The notes: generated by a model not told the origin, from the letters alone. Counted from the stretch's first letter, positions 43,549 through 57,621 are shown. The stretch is DNA of 64,000 nucleotides from Chlamydomonas reinhardtii (GCF_000002595.2 NC_057010.1:1506190-1570189), one strand, 5' to 3'. A program made the numbers and translations.

Positions 43549-44447
43549 TGCGCGTCATACAGCATGAGGACTAAGCAGCTGCAGGCTACCAAAGAGTGGC
43601 CGAGGTGGCGGCAGTTGTACTTCTGCATGGCATGCGCTGGGCTGCAGGAGTGGTGTGCGCTGTAGATGGGCCAGGTTCACACAGGTACTAGGTTGCTGCT
43701 GGTTGGCACTAGTTGCGCTGTGCATGATGCATGCATGTGGCGTGAGGTTGGGGTTGGCCTCCTGTGTGGGAGTGTATGCAAGGTGGCCTGCATCACTACG
43801 TCATGGCCACAGCCTACATACTCGCGTGCGCTACGCTAATGAAGTGCGAGTCTGGGCACGGTGGACGGGACACGTGCTGCCCTTTAGGTTGGGGTTGCAG
43901 TCGATCAATACAATGTGGGGACGTGGCACATGGAGCTGCATGCGGCTATAGCCGGCGGGACATGCTGCAGGCAGAAGCGCAACTTGCGCCCCTGGAAGTG
44001 CGCTGGCGAGGGCGTTGTAACACGTTGTCATTCCATACCCGGAGTGCACTAGGTAGGGCCCCGCTAGGTGCAGGAGCGTGGTGCATCAGGGCCGCCAGCG
44101 CAAGCGCAAGCGCAAGCACCAGTGCAAGCGCCAGCGCGAGCAGTGCCAAATATCAAACGCGAACCTACCATTGCCCGCGGCAGCGAACAGCTTCGGCACG
44201 ATGGGTAACTGAACGAGCGTGTCAGTCCTTGGACGATCGAAGGGGCGTGCGCTGGCGGCGATGGCACACGCTGGTGGCGGTTCGAACGGCGGTGTGAAAC
44301 GTGACCCCATCCCGCCCATCCGCCGGCATAGATGCCCTCTTTAATACGGACTACGCGCCGTGCCTCGTCACTGGCATTCTCCTTGGCACCAACACCGCAC
44401 GCGTGCTTCACCCTTATTACTCGCCCTACCGAACCACATCTAGCACA
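43549..44447. other. Intergenic spacer between cluster members 2 and 3
   Basis: No gene is supported. It holds the member 2 3' UTR up to about 44020 and then the member 3 promoter. A short GCAAGC-type hexamer repeat lies near 44096-44145. Confidence 0.55.
44016..44020 (+). terminator. Polyadenylation signal (TGTAA), cluster member 2
   Basis: First plus-strand TGTAA after the stop at 43548, about 470 bases downstream, an ordinary 3' UTR length for this lineage. Confidence 0.6.
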
Positions 44448-45720
44448 ATGGACCGCCGCTCGGCTGCCGCCTTCGGGCTCCTGGCGCTGCTGCTGGTCGC
44501 CGCCGCCGGCACCGCCCACGCCCAGTCGTCCATGTCTGGTGAGTGCGTGCTGACAAGGCAGTCTGCTGGCTCTGGAAGCGTGGGGTGCGGGGCAGGCGGG
44601 TGAGCGGTGGTGCTGTAGGTTGCTGCTGCCGTTGCAACTGCCGCCGCGCCGCTACCGCTGCCGCCTCCCGCTAGCTGTTGCGCACCACGGCTGGCCTGGC
44701 TGCGTTCTTGTCCTGCTGCATCACAATGTATATGGCATAGCCGCGCGTGCTCAAGCGCGCTATGCGCGTGCGGGTTGCAACCGCCAGGCCCGTGGGTCAC
44801 CCCTTCATACCTCGCCACTTCGCATCTCCCCTATTCCCCCTGCCCGCCACCCACGCGCTTGCCCCGGAGGCAGGCCTGCCACTTGCATGGTCCCCTCCCT
44901 CCGCCGCCTTATCCGCGGCGCCGCCCCTGCCGTATGTTCCACCCCTGCTCCCCTGTTACTCCCCCCTCCCCACACAGCGGACGGCACAGACCAGCTCTGC
45001 AAGGAGGCCCAGGCCAACCTGCCCAACAACCCTGACATTCTGGTGGGGGACGGCGGCGGTGACGTGTCGTGTGCATGGTTGTGGTGTCTGGTGTGGTGTG
45101 TGGCCCAGCGGGAATGGAGGATGTGTGGACAGGCCGCAGCAGACGCCCGACGGTCAGCTCGCGCCTGACGACGTGTATACGTACACGGTATTGTGGCCCC
45201 CGCACGGCAACTGCCCCGAAGCAAAACATACCCACTCCTGGACCCGACAACGCCTCATGACCACAACCCGCCCCTAAACCATCGCTACGCCTCACCCGCT
45301 GCCCTCAGGCCTTCAAGCAGTGCGCCGCCACCAAGCCCATCAGCACGTCCTGCTGCGCCAAGGTGTGTGTCAATGGCCATGCCATGTGTGGGTATCAGGG
45401 CATAGCCCTGCAGTGTCGTTTATGCACTGCGGTGCGTGCCAGGCGCCAAGCACAGCTGCACCTCGCCTGCTCCACACACATTCGCTACCGTGTCACATAC
45501 TCGCACATCACAACCGCGCACTTTCGCCCTCCTCACTCCCGTCCCTCCCCGGCTGTGTCCAACCTCCCGTCCCCACACGCCCTTCACCACCCCACCCCAG
45601 CTGGCCCCGTTCGCCAAGTACGCGCCCTGCCTGTCCAACGACATGTACGCCACCGCCGTCAACAACTACCTGGGCGGTGCCACCACCATCGACGAGGCCC
45701 GCAAGGCCTGCCTGTCGTAA
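44448..45720 (+). CDS. Small secreted six-cysteine protein, cluster member 3
   Basis: Four exons: 44448-44538, 44978-45042, 45309-45362, 45601-45720; 109 residues; phases 1, 0, 0. The signal peptide (FGLLALLLVAAAGTAHA) is nearly the same as in member 2. Cysteine pattern C-X18-C-X9-CC-X11-C-X26-C, seen in LCKEAQANLPNNPDI, AFKQCAATKPISTSCCAK, LAPFAKYAPCL and EARKACLS. Closest paralogue is member 2, by protein and by intron 1 sequence. No transmembrane segment after the leader and no anchor signal. Role unknown. Confidence 0.85.
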
Positions 45721-46500
45721 ACATCCGGGCGATCGTTTCAACTAAGGCACATGCGAACCGCGCCAGTGGTTCCGTTCATGGCGGGGCAAGGGAAATGACA
45801 TGAAGTGTCATATTCTTATTGAGATTGAGCCAGGATGGTAGTATATTGCACCGCGCATGGTGGTACTGGATTGCTAGCTGCGCGAGTATTACCTTATGGG
45901 GCTGTGCCAGGGGCTGTGCATTGAATTCAATGCATGGCTTGATTGTTGAAGGAGTTGTGGCAGGTAGATCGGTGGAGCTGGACACCGCCGTACGTGCAGC
46001 CGATGCGTACTGCACTGCAGTTGCACGGTATGGTTGACGAAGACGGGTTGATGACTAGTTGTCTGTAGATAGGTTTGTGCAGTGCAAAACTCAATGCGTG
46101 CCATCGGTCCTGAGTGGTTCGTCTGTCGTAGGCGCAAACTCAACACATTGCTGCGGCGTGTGGGACGTGGCATTGGTGGGAGCTACGAATGGCCCTACTA
46201 CCGTGGGGGCATGTCGCACCCGTGGAGGGCACTGTAAAGCACACATGTGCGCTGTTGGCCTACCATGGGTGGGGCTTTGGGGCAGGATGTTGCAGTAGGG
46301 TGCAGCCGCAGCGGCATGAATAAGCCACGGTACGCAGGTACATTCCGGGTGCCTTTGCAGCTAGGGCAGCCTAGGGGGGTGCACAGGGCGCGGGAAGACC
46401 GTCATGTCAGCCCCAGCGCTAGGCTTACCCCATCCACTCCACTTGTTCTCGCCATTCTCCCTGTGCTAACCTTATCACCATAGCACGCTCGTCCTCAAAC
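45721..46500. other. Intergenic spacer between cluster members 3 and 4
   Basis: No gene is supported. Member 3 3' UTR is expected up to about 46240, followed by the member 4 promoter. Confidence 0.55.
46233..46237 (+). terminator. Polyadenylation signal (TGTAA), cluster member 3
   Basis: First plus-strand TGTAA after the stop at 45720, about 513 bases downstream, matching the spacing found for member 2. Confidence 0.6.
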
Positions 46501-47834
46501 ATGCACCGCCGTGCCGTGCTCGCGGCCGCGCTGCTGCTGGGCACGGTGCTGCTGCTTCAAGCTGGGGGCGCCGCCGCACAAGACTCTGCTGCTTGTGAGA
46601 CAGATGTGCGAGACGTGTGCACGATACAGTTCTGCGTGAAACTAGGGCCCGGACCCGGGCGCGTTGCTGCGAGCTCTCTGGCGCAAAGCCTTTTGGCGCC
46701 AAAGCCGCCGCCGAAGCAGCTCAGCTCCTTGTTGCGCACTCGTCTGTTAAGCAGCACTGTCGCAGCAGCTGTACTACGGTTTTATCTGAATTTCCAGCTG
46801 TGCGGTGCGGGGCGACCCTAAGGCCCCGCGGCCTTGCGGCCCCTGACGTCCCTCGGCCCAGGCCCCGTCACCTTGCCTCTGATGCTGCCGGCTGGCCTTC
46901 CCCTCACGCGCGTGCAGTGGCTGAGAACGCGAAGTGCCAGCAGGCCCAGAAGGAGCTGCCAAGCAACCCGGACATCCAGGTAAGCGTGTGTGCGCGCAAA
47001 GGGGGGGGGGCGGGGCGAGCCCAACAAAGAGGTTCCAATGTCGCTGAGCAACCCGCCTCGGAGCTGCTGTCTCTCAGGATTGGAAGCAAACAGCCCTAGG
47101 GCCAGGTGCCGGCACCATCAAGTCTGTGGGGCGTGCATTGTCCAGGCATTGGGCAGGCGACGGCTTGTAGGCGTGGACACTACCTGGGCTGCATCCCATG
47201 AAGCCCGGAGCGCCAAACACGGCCTGTTGCCCAATGACCACACATCAACCCACCGCACCACCCACGCTCCCACCCACGCACGCCCCCTTCAGGCCTTCAA
47301 GGAATGCGCAGCCACCAAGCCCATCACCGCCACCTGCTGCCAGCGAGTGAGCTGCAGACAGACACCTGCTGCCGACCTGCTCGGAACCGCCGTGGCATCC
47401 CTGCAGGACCCACCTAGCTGCTTGGGGAAGGGAAGCTTTTGCATGCAACTGTGCACGTAGGGGAACGGCTTCGTGCGCAGCACGGTGGTGCGGGGTAGGC
47501 GGCACGGCCAAAGATGCCTACGAACTTTCATATGCTGTGTTAAAGAGCACAAGGAAAACGTTGCGCAAAGACAGTGTATGCGATGCAGCAAAGCATATGC
47601 TGTGTGGGTGTTACAGTACCAGCACTCAGCAGCTTGTGAGCCGTGCCGAGCTGGTCGCTCTTGCTTGAGCCCGGCATGCGCTGTCGCACACTCTCCCTCA
47701 CCGTCACGCAGGTGAAGCCCTACTCCCAGTACCTGCCTTGCCTGTCCTACGACCAGTACCGCGCCGCCCCCAACAACTTCCTGGCGCCGCTGTCTGTGGA
47801 TGAGGTGATGGCGGCCTGCTTCAGCCCGCCCTAG
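46501..47834 (+). CDS. Small secreted six-cysteine protein, cluster member 4
   Basis: Four exons: 46501-46594, 46918-46979, 47293-47346, 47712-47834; 110 residues; phases 1, 0, 0 as in members 2 and 3. Signal peptide LAAALLLGTVLLLQAGGAAA then QD. Pattern C-X18-C-X9-CC-X11-C-X25-C: CQQAQKELPSNPDIQ, AFKECAATKPITATCCQR, VKPYSQYLPCLSYDQY and VMAACFSPP. The last cysteine spacing is one residue shorter, and there is a C-terminal SPP extension. The leader begins MHRR instead of MDRR. Function unknown. Confidence 0.83.
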
Positions 47835-48641
47835 CCAGCGGCCAGGTGCCTGGTAGCCCATTTTGAGGACGGTGCGTGCCCTGAGTCTGAACGGCCTAGC
47901 TAGCGAGGCCTGTGCGTGGCTCTGTCCTTAGATCAGGGAGGGCTGTACGGCTAGCTTCGGAATGCTACGCGAGTAATGAATTCATCATGGCGGTAGCTTT
48001 GGCTGGGTAATCCATGGACTACCGTGGAGCGCAGGATGCGGCGTTGGAGCGGTTGGCGTTGACGCGGTTTGTCACAATAGTCATGAACGGCTGTTTGCAA
48101 TCCTTAGAAACACGCTTCTTTCTTTGTGCAGCCAGTGGCGTTTGATTGCGTTGTGACGGATGGATGACATGCGCCTGGAAATGGCTTGGCAAAGGGCCAT
48201 CTAGGGCGGCGTGCGACACGGTGGACAGAGAGAGCATGTGCAGCGTGTGGATGAATTCGGGAACAGTGTTGCCACACGCGTCTTCGAGCAGACGCATCCT
48301 GCCGTGCCACACCGATCGTATTGCAGCTACCGTCTGCAGTTGGCACTTGCGCTTTGCTTACATCTCCCGAAATCCACAACTTGAATCCCACACTGTATCC
48401 CATCCTATCCCATACACCGTTGCCTGCCGTCATCACAGCAGTCCTTTGGAGCACACGTGTCAGAGCAGTCTCTCAGCTCACCACGCCCACGCCCACCAAC
48501 CAGCTATCCACCCTGCTACAAGCCGCAAGTCCCATAGCCTACACCTGCACACGCCCTGCCTAACACTGCCTAATCCTAACCGCCCTGCTGATCCCCTGAC
48601 CGGCCTCCTGCGGCCCCACCAGACCCAACACGGCTCTGTGC
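47835..48641. other. Convergent intergenic region
   Basis: Lies between two genes facing each other (cluster member 4 and the minus-strand disordered protein), so it should be two 3' UTRs. No coding exon is supported. No plus-strand TGTAA was seen for member 4. Confidence 0.55.
48358..48362 (-). terminator. Polyadenylation signal (TGTAA) for the 48642-50878 gene
   Basis: Plus strand reads TTACA, that is TGTAA on the minus strand, about 280 bases past the stop codon at 48642. Confidence 0.55.
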
Positions 48642-50878
48642 TCACCACCCGGTAGGCACGTTTCTCCGTGGCAGCATCATCTCAGGCGGCAGGCTCACGC
48701 CGGCGCGCGCCCCCGCCGCGCCGCCGCCCGCCAACAGCGAGCCGTCCTCCTCCTCCTCCCCCAACACCTGCCCCACCCAATGCTGCGGGTCCAACGAGCT
48801 GCCGCCGCCGCCGCCACCGCCAACCGCTCCAGCGCCCGCCATACCGACCGTCGCCGTACTGGCGTTGTAGGCAAGTGCGCCCTGGCTCGCCGTACCGTCA
48901 GGCAGCTGCTGGCGCGACAGCTGCTGCTGCAGCGTCACGGCCCGGTTGTCCAGCGGCACGTACACGCCGCGCAGGCCCATGGGCCCTATCACAGGCTGCG
49001 GCCCTGAGCCCGGCGCTGCTTGCGCCTGGCTGCCCTTCTCCAGTGCCTCCCACAGCTGGTGCCTATCCTCCACTCTCAAGTCCTGGTGGTGCGGGTTGAA
49101 GTGCGGCTGCTGCTGTTGCTGTTGGGAGTCGCCGTGGTGGGGGCTGTGTTGCTGGCCGTGGCCGTGGCCATGCGGGGAGTCGGGCGGCGTGGGTAAGGGC
49201 TTCTTCTTGTTGAGGCCGGAGAGCAGGAAGTCACGGCTCACGCTGCGCGACGGAGCAGCAAGGCACACCCACGGAATGCGAGTGAGCGCAGGCCACAGGG
49301 CAGGGATTTGGCCTAAAAACGGCCCGCCTAGTGCTTACCAAACCGGTGCCCAGCCACTCTCCACTCCTGACCGTCAACTGTACCCCACCTCACACGCCGC
49401 ACTTCCTGCTCACACGGCTGCTGCCCTCCCAATATACACACCCTCCACACACCCTCAGCCCTCCCCAAACCAGCCCCAGCTCCCCAAAAGAACGCGCCGC
49501 CACGCACCTGTACCCGTTGTCCAGGCGCAGGTGGTCGGGCACATTGGGCAGGTCGGTGAGGAAGGTGGCGGCCGGCAGCGCGAACCACGCCGCCGGGTTG
49601 TGTGGCTCCGGCGGCGGCAGCGGCACCAGCGAGCGGTGCATGCTGCTGCCCGGCCGCCGATAGAAGCCGTGCTCCTGCAGCGCCATGCCCGGCACCGCAG
49701 ACTGCGTGGAGGAGCCATGGGTGCCGGCCGTTGCCGCCAAGCCGGTCGTGGGCCCTGTGGGCCCGCCCGTGACGGTGGCTGGCGCCCCCGAATGCGCCAA
49801 GTTGGAGGGAGAGCCGTAGGCTGTGAAACCTGCGCCGGCGGGGCCACGTGCTGGGCTGCCGGTGAGGATGGAGGGGCCGGCTTTTGACCGCGAGGACAGT
49901 GGGCCGGGGTAGGTGGCGGGCGCCGGGCCGCGCAGGTGCGCGTAGCTGCGGTTCCGCCGCGTGCTGCCGCCGCTGGAGATGGTGCCGCCGGTGCTTCGCC
50001 GGTGCTGTGGCGAGGTGTTGGGGTTGGGACTGCCGTCCTCACCGGCCGAGGCACTCCGGCCGCCGCCCCCGGAGGGGCTGGCCGCCGGGGAGTCGTCCGG
50101 CATGTGCACGCCGATGGGGAGCGCCTTGGCCTGCCAGCTGCCTGGAGACGGCGGCAGCCGCTGCCACGTGGCGTTGCCGTCACCGGCGCGTGCGGCGCTG
50201 AACTTGCCGTACGGCCGGGGCACACCGCCGCCCCCCACGCTTGACTCTGCAATGCTGGCAAAGTTGAGGCACTGCAGCGTCGGCGTCACCGCTGCTGCGG
50301 GCTTCCCCTGCACGCGCGAACTGTACATAGAGGCTGGGGCACTGGGTACGCCTGAGCTGCATGTAAACTGGGAGGCCTGCGCCGCGCTTAACGGATGCAG
50401 CTTCACCTGCGGGGGCTGTGAAGGGGGCCAGACAGTGAACAGGCAAAGGGGTTACTTTGGGCCGTGTGCAATGCCAGCTGCCCAAGCTAATCTTCGAGAG
50501 ACCTGCTATAGTGTGCTGCAGCTATATTATGCTATGGGCACCGCTCGTAGAGAAACCAGGCGGCGCGGCCCTTCGGCCCGGCGTGGTTTCTCGCCAAGCT
50601 TCAAACGCCGCAACATTCAACTACAAAGCAGATTCTCAGCTATTGTGTACCTGTCTCCCTGGACTGGGGGTGCTGTGCGGCACTGTCTGCGACGATGTCG
50701 CGGGCATCGACGCAGCGGGCGCAGACGCAAGCTGCGCGGATGTCATTGAGGCTTTAACTGCTATTAGCCGGCTGCTGTAGTCAGCACTTGGTTTGCTGTA
50801 TCCGCGAGCTGCGGCGACCGACTCCTGGTGTACTCCATAACAAGACATATGCACCGGTAAAGGCGATGTGCTACTCAT
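48642..50878 (-). CDS. Unrecognised, largely disordered protein
   Basis: Three exons: 50878-50651, 50406-49508, 49242-48642; 575 residues, in frame across both junctions (phases 0 and 2). Most of the chain is Gly/Ser/Pro/Ala-rich and probably disordered. The best-ordered part straddles the second junction: WFALPAATFLTDLPNVPDHL followed by RLDNGYR and SVSRDFLLSGLNKKK. After that comes a His/Gln-rich segment (HGHGHGQQHSPHH and poly-Gln) and a short region with ALEKG and PMGLRGVYVPLDNRAVTLQQ. No signal peptide and no membrane helix. I do not recognise a domain. ATG 50878 is the first in frame; an internal ATG at 50746 is possible. A further 3' exon cannot be excluded because a GT lies near the stop. 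Confidence 0.65.
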
Positions 50879-51464
50879 ATTTTAGCTGGTCTTGGATTAG
50901 CCAGGGGCTAAGGACGTGTTCGACTCAGGTCATGTGTCTGAGCATGTCTTCGAGTTCTGCAGCTTGCAGCGGCCGCAACTCAGCAATAGTGTTGCACTGC
51001 GTGAGTAAATGCCGACAGCTATGCGCAGTATGTGGACATGAAGACTTGCGAGGGCCGGTGGACTGGCCAACCATCGATGCCACCAGGGGAGGCACTCACG
51101 GGAGGCACTTTAGGGTCCTCTTTGCCCTTCGCCCCCGCGGGTTCTCCTGCCGGCCTTCCATGAGCTGCATCGCGGCTCAGTTTCCTCTTGTCATACGCCA
51201 ACGGTCAAACCCTCTCCACAACGAGCCACTCCACTGGCCTACACAGCGCAACCTGGTGCTCCTAGTCAGGTGGCCCGAAACCCAATCATCTCTTCCTCTT
51301 CCTACGCCAATAACTCGCAACAGGGCTCCCGGTGTCCCCAATCAACCCGCATACCCACGCCGCACACCTACGCTGTGCAAGATGCCGAATGCCGCCACCC
51401 CCCTGTACGCCTCCCCATCAGATAGCAGCACCGTGCCCATGCCCGTGCTCATGGCCCCAACACC
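50879..51464. other. Intergenic spacer between two minus-strand genes
   Basis: Holds the VPS24 3' UTR and the promoter of the disordered-protein gene. No minus-strand TGTAA was found, so the VPS24 transcript end is not placed. No exon is supported; the long plus-strand open frame crossing it (50788-51993) is antisense to VPS24. Confidence 0.5.
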
Positions 51465-53164
51465 TCACGCCTTGACAGCATCCAGCCGCGCCCTTAGCTC
51501 TGCCATGTCCTCCTCCTCCTCCGGCTCCGCGGCCGCCTGCTGCTTGGCCTTGGCACGCTGTGGGGCCAGGTGCGAGGCCGCATGTGGCAGGTCAGAGAGG
51601 TTAGGCGTGAAGGTTAGGCATTGGGTGAGCGGGCGAGAACCCATACGAGTTAGCACACCGATACGTTGGAGTGTTGCTTTGCCACCGCCGGTTCAGCGTG
51701 GTCAGGAGCAAGGGCCTGGCCAAGAGCGGAAGGTATGGAGGCTAGGACCTTCGCACTTTGGGTTTGGTGCTCCTTGCTCTCCCATGCTGTCAAGCACGAA
51801 CACGGTGGCCCTGTTGTTTCGCCGTACCTTACCCCGCCCTCTCCCTCGCCATGACCCGCCGTCTTCCTCACCTGTGCCGCCGGTAGGTTGGCAGTCATGT
51901 CCAGCGCAATTTCGTCCAGCACCTTCTGGACCTCCTCCTCAGTCTCCTCCTCCTCGTTCTCGCCACCCACGGCGCTGTCGATTGCGTCGCTGATCATCTC
52001 CTCGATCAGCCCCGCCTTCATCATCTCTGTGACATTGGGGATCATACGACATACACGCGCTTGCAGCCAGCGGGGGCAAGGGCTGAGCTGCCATGCCAAA
52101 CGCAACCGGCCCTGGCGCCTGGGCCTATCAAACTTTGCAATGACTCCTCTCGCTCTATGATGCTAGCTCTACCCTATCGCTGCTTCCTAGCTAGACCCCA
52201 TGCCGCCCCGACATCCTCCACTCCTTCACGCGCATTCCTGCAGACCGCCATTTCCTCGCTCCATCAGTCATCGCGCACTACACCACACACTCCCTCTCTC
52301 CCAGACTTACCCTTGGACATCTCCATCATGGTCTTTTGCAGCTCCGGCGCCTTGATGATCGTGTTCACCTGCTTCATGACCTCGGTGCTCTTGCTCAGCG
52401 TGCCAGCCACACGCAGCATGGCTGCATGGCAATGTGGTGAAGGGCCAACCGTGTCGGAGAGCTTACATAACAAAAGGCTGTTCTAGTCGTTTCCTGCCTG
52501 TGGCCATGCGAAGCACAACCAAACTGTGACCCACTGTGACCCTGGACCGGCTCCACGCGGCCCCACAGCCAGCGGTACCCACTCACCCAGCTGTTCCGTC
52601 AAGGCGGTATTAAGGCTCTGCATGTGTGCCTTGTTGACATACAGTCGGGAAACCGCCTTCCGGCTCTGCACGATCTCCTTTGCCAGGTGCTGCGTAATCA
52701 GAGGAAGCAGGGGCGGGTAAAGTGCATCAGTCGATAGCGCCCCAATTACGTTGTTCAGATAACCCGGCATTACTCTAGGGAACAGTAATGCACACACACC
52801 AGCACAGAGACGGCAGGTGATCGGGCCGCGAGGGCAAGGAAGCGCTACCCACCTTCGCAGACCCCATGTCCCCCCGCTTCGCCGCCTCCCTGATCGACTT
52901 GTGGATTTTCTTCTCCTCAAACTGAATGTCTGCAAGCCGTGTAAGGTGATGTAGGAAGGTTGTTAGCCCGGGTGAAGACGCAGACGTTGCCCAAGGACTG
53001 CAGTCCTGGTGTGCGCAGACGGCACGCAGCACGCGCCGAACCCAGCCCAACCCGCACTGACCGCGAATTTGCCTGTCCAAGCCACGTTGCTCCGCCCTTA
53101 GTGTGGCTTGCCATTTCCGCACTGACTCTTTAGGGTCCTCTTTGGCAAAGAGAGCTTTGAGCAT
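51465..53164 (-). CDS. VPS24: ESCRT-III subunit VPS24/CHMP3
   Basis: Snf7-family protein that polymerises with the other ESCRT-III subunits on endosomal membranes to drive vesicle budding and scission. Six exons: 53164-53062, 52929-52853, 52689-52587, 52421-52311, 52026-51872, 51557-51465; 213 residues, close to the roughly 220 usual for plants. Recognisable from end to end: SVRKWQATLRAEQRGLDRQI, KIHKSIREAAKRGDM, LAKEIVQSRKAVSRLYVNKA, LSKSTEVMKQVNTIIKAPEL and MMKAGLIEEMISDAIDSA. An acidic linker precedes the C-terminal MIM1 motif AELRARLDAVKA, which binds MIT domains such as that of VPS4. Basic helix 1 is at the N terminus. Shares a 347-base promoter with the divergent gene at 53512. Confidence 0.93.
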
Positions 53165-53511
53165 TTAGGCCCGGTCGCGTGACAAGACCCGGCCAAGCGC
53201 TGGGCCAACGGTGCTGTGGTATGGTACCGTAGAAGAGCCAGCTTCTTTTCTTGAAGATGGCGCTGTCAGCGGACCTTGCGACCCAACTGCAAGAAGTCAG
53301 GGTTCCCAGGCTTCCAATCGGTCTTTCCTTGAATGCTACACCATGTGCAGTTTCGTGAGTATAGGTTTTGCTTATCAAGCTATCATACTATGAATGCAGC
53401 ATTGGCGTTGTGGCAACGAATTCTTGCTCCGAGATTGATGCACTCGCCATCCACGGTTTGAGACATTATTGTTCAGTGCTGCATGAGTAATTAGGCCTAG
53501 AAGCCCCAAAC
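53165..53511. promoter_or_regulatory. Bidirectional promoter between VPS24 and the Arg-Asp-repeat gene
   Basis: Only 347 bases separate the two divergent start codons, so both promoters and 5' UTRs overlap. No TATA box is evident. The right half (53340-53480) is AT-richer than its surroundings. Confidence 0.6.
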
Positions 53512-55854
<2,343 letters not shown>

Positions 55855-57621
55855 GGTGCCCATGTGAGCAGGGCGCTGGTGGGGGCGGAATCACATTCAC
55901 AGCAGCATTCGACTCGACAGTATTAAAGGGCCTAGTCGCCGAAACAAAGTTGTGCGTGTTGACTTTCCGAGCCATGCGTGTCTAGCGCGTGTCCGAGTGC
56001 GCGTTGCGGCATTGTGGGCCCCGCCGAACGGCTATGGGGTGATGAAATGGTAGTTGCTGTCATTCATTGCCGGTGTGCCACTGTGCCCGCTTGCGGTTCT
56101 TCGGCTGGCACTTGACATGCTTGTATAACGGGCAGAGTAGCATCAAGCATAAGTCGCACACGGATAACTAGCTGCTTAAAAGGGCCCTGATAGCATGTGA
56201 TGGCTCGGCGTCTTCGGGTGCTGGGACTGTCCCCTCTGTAACATCCGCATTCTTAAAAGGACACCGACTTCCTCCAGCTTGGTGTCACCAGAGAGCGGAG
56301 AAGCACGATGGACCCAAACCGCGGCTGCACGGTAGAGTGGTCCGAGTGGGTCTGCGCGTTGCGTACCGGGCTTGGTGCTGGATGCCTGGATAGAGTGATG
56401 TGCAACTAAGCAACTGACGTGTGCCATTTAGCGGTGGAAAGGATCCAATTTGCATGGCGCCATGACAGCTGGTCACATGTAAGGTCTATCAAGTATGATT
56501 ACGGTCATGACGCATTGGCATGACTGGCCATGAGCCCATGACTCATGAGTAAGAAAGAATAGGGAAAGAGGTGCGGCGTCGTAGACTGCGCACGTTTGGG
56601 CTCACCTCATAGTTGGGGCCAAGGTTGGGTCCGCCTTTGGGAACAGTGACTAATGGAGCACTGCGAACTGTGTGGAGCAGGGGGAGGAACCCAAACGCTC
56701 GAGTGTGCGACTCTACGATCCGCGCGCCGCAGCGGCAGCTGCGCATGCGGTCTGTCGCACATTGGCGCCAATGACTAACCCGAAATTCACAGAGCAGTAC
56801 ACCGTGCGCATCGGTAATTCCAGGGTCTGTGTCAGGCGCCTGCGCTTGTGCTGCAACGTGAAGCGACTGCGAAAGTCGAAAGGGCACGCCAGCGCTTGCT
56901 CGTCGCTTGCTCGTTCGTGAAAAGGCATAAGTCGGCACGCGCCACTGCCGACTGCCGAGCCATGCGACCCTCCAGTCCCGATGAATTCCCCGTGCCCTCA
57001 CTGCTCTGAACCATTATCGTAGGGAACAGCGCCTGCCTGGCTGCCTTCGCCCGGCGTAGCGGCAGTAGCTTCCTAGTTGGATCCAGGATTTCAAAAGTCC
57101 TCCCTTTTTTTCTATATGCGTTTCTTAATGCTTCTCATTCACAGGGTGGACCATATACCCAACGGCTCATAGCACATAAGCTGTCCTCACTTCTACTTCA
57201 GCCCTCGGCCCGGCGGCCACAAGGTCAAAGAGTCCCTCAGGCGTATGACTGACAAGTCGCTGCTGACGGCTATCCGGTTTTCTTCACTTGAATACTTCTG
57301 ATAACACTGGCGAGTGAGCGGTGCATAAGGAGGCCCGCAGCAGGAGTCCACTTAGTCCTCGGTGAGCCTGCGGCCTAGGCGCGCAGCCGGGAGAAGCATA
57401 TTTTGAAACCTCTTTGTTTCACTGCAAACACTGCGGTCGTGATCGGGGCCTCAGCTCGGCTGGGCGGGCTTCGGTCGGCGGTCGGTGATTGCACTGAGGA
57501 AAGCCAAGTTTTGCTAAAGTCTGCCTCTCTTCCACGTTACAGGTCCATCAAGCGGTCTATACGTAGCATTAGGACTGGCTTCCAGGCGCATTTTGGCGGG
57601 TGTGCTTGTGAGGGAGCGGCC
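55855..57621. other. Intergenic region between the RD-repeat gene and the M11 protease
   Basis: The RD-repeat 3' UTR should end near the TGTAA at 56237. The remaining 1.4 kb has no supported exon on either strand and is AT-richer near 57080-57320. It includes the protease promoter. Confidence 0.55.
56237..56241 (+). terminator. Polyadenylation signal (TGTAA) for the RD-repeat gene
   Basis: First plus-strand TGTAA after the stop at 55854, about 383 bases downstream. Confidence 0.6.

Noticed and set aside
50788-51993. 401-codon plus-strand open frame
   Set aside because: It runs antisense through the last VPS24 exons and the spacer, and shows no domain.
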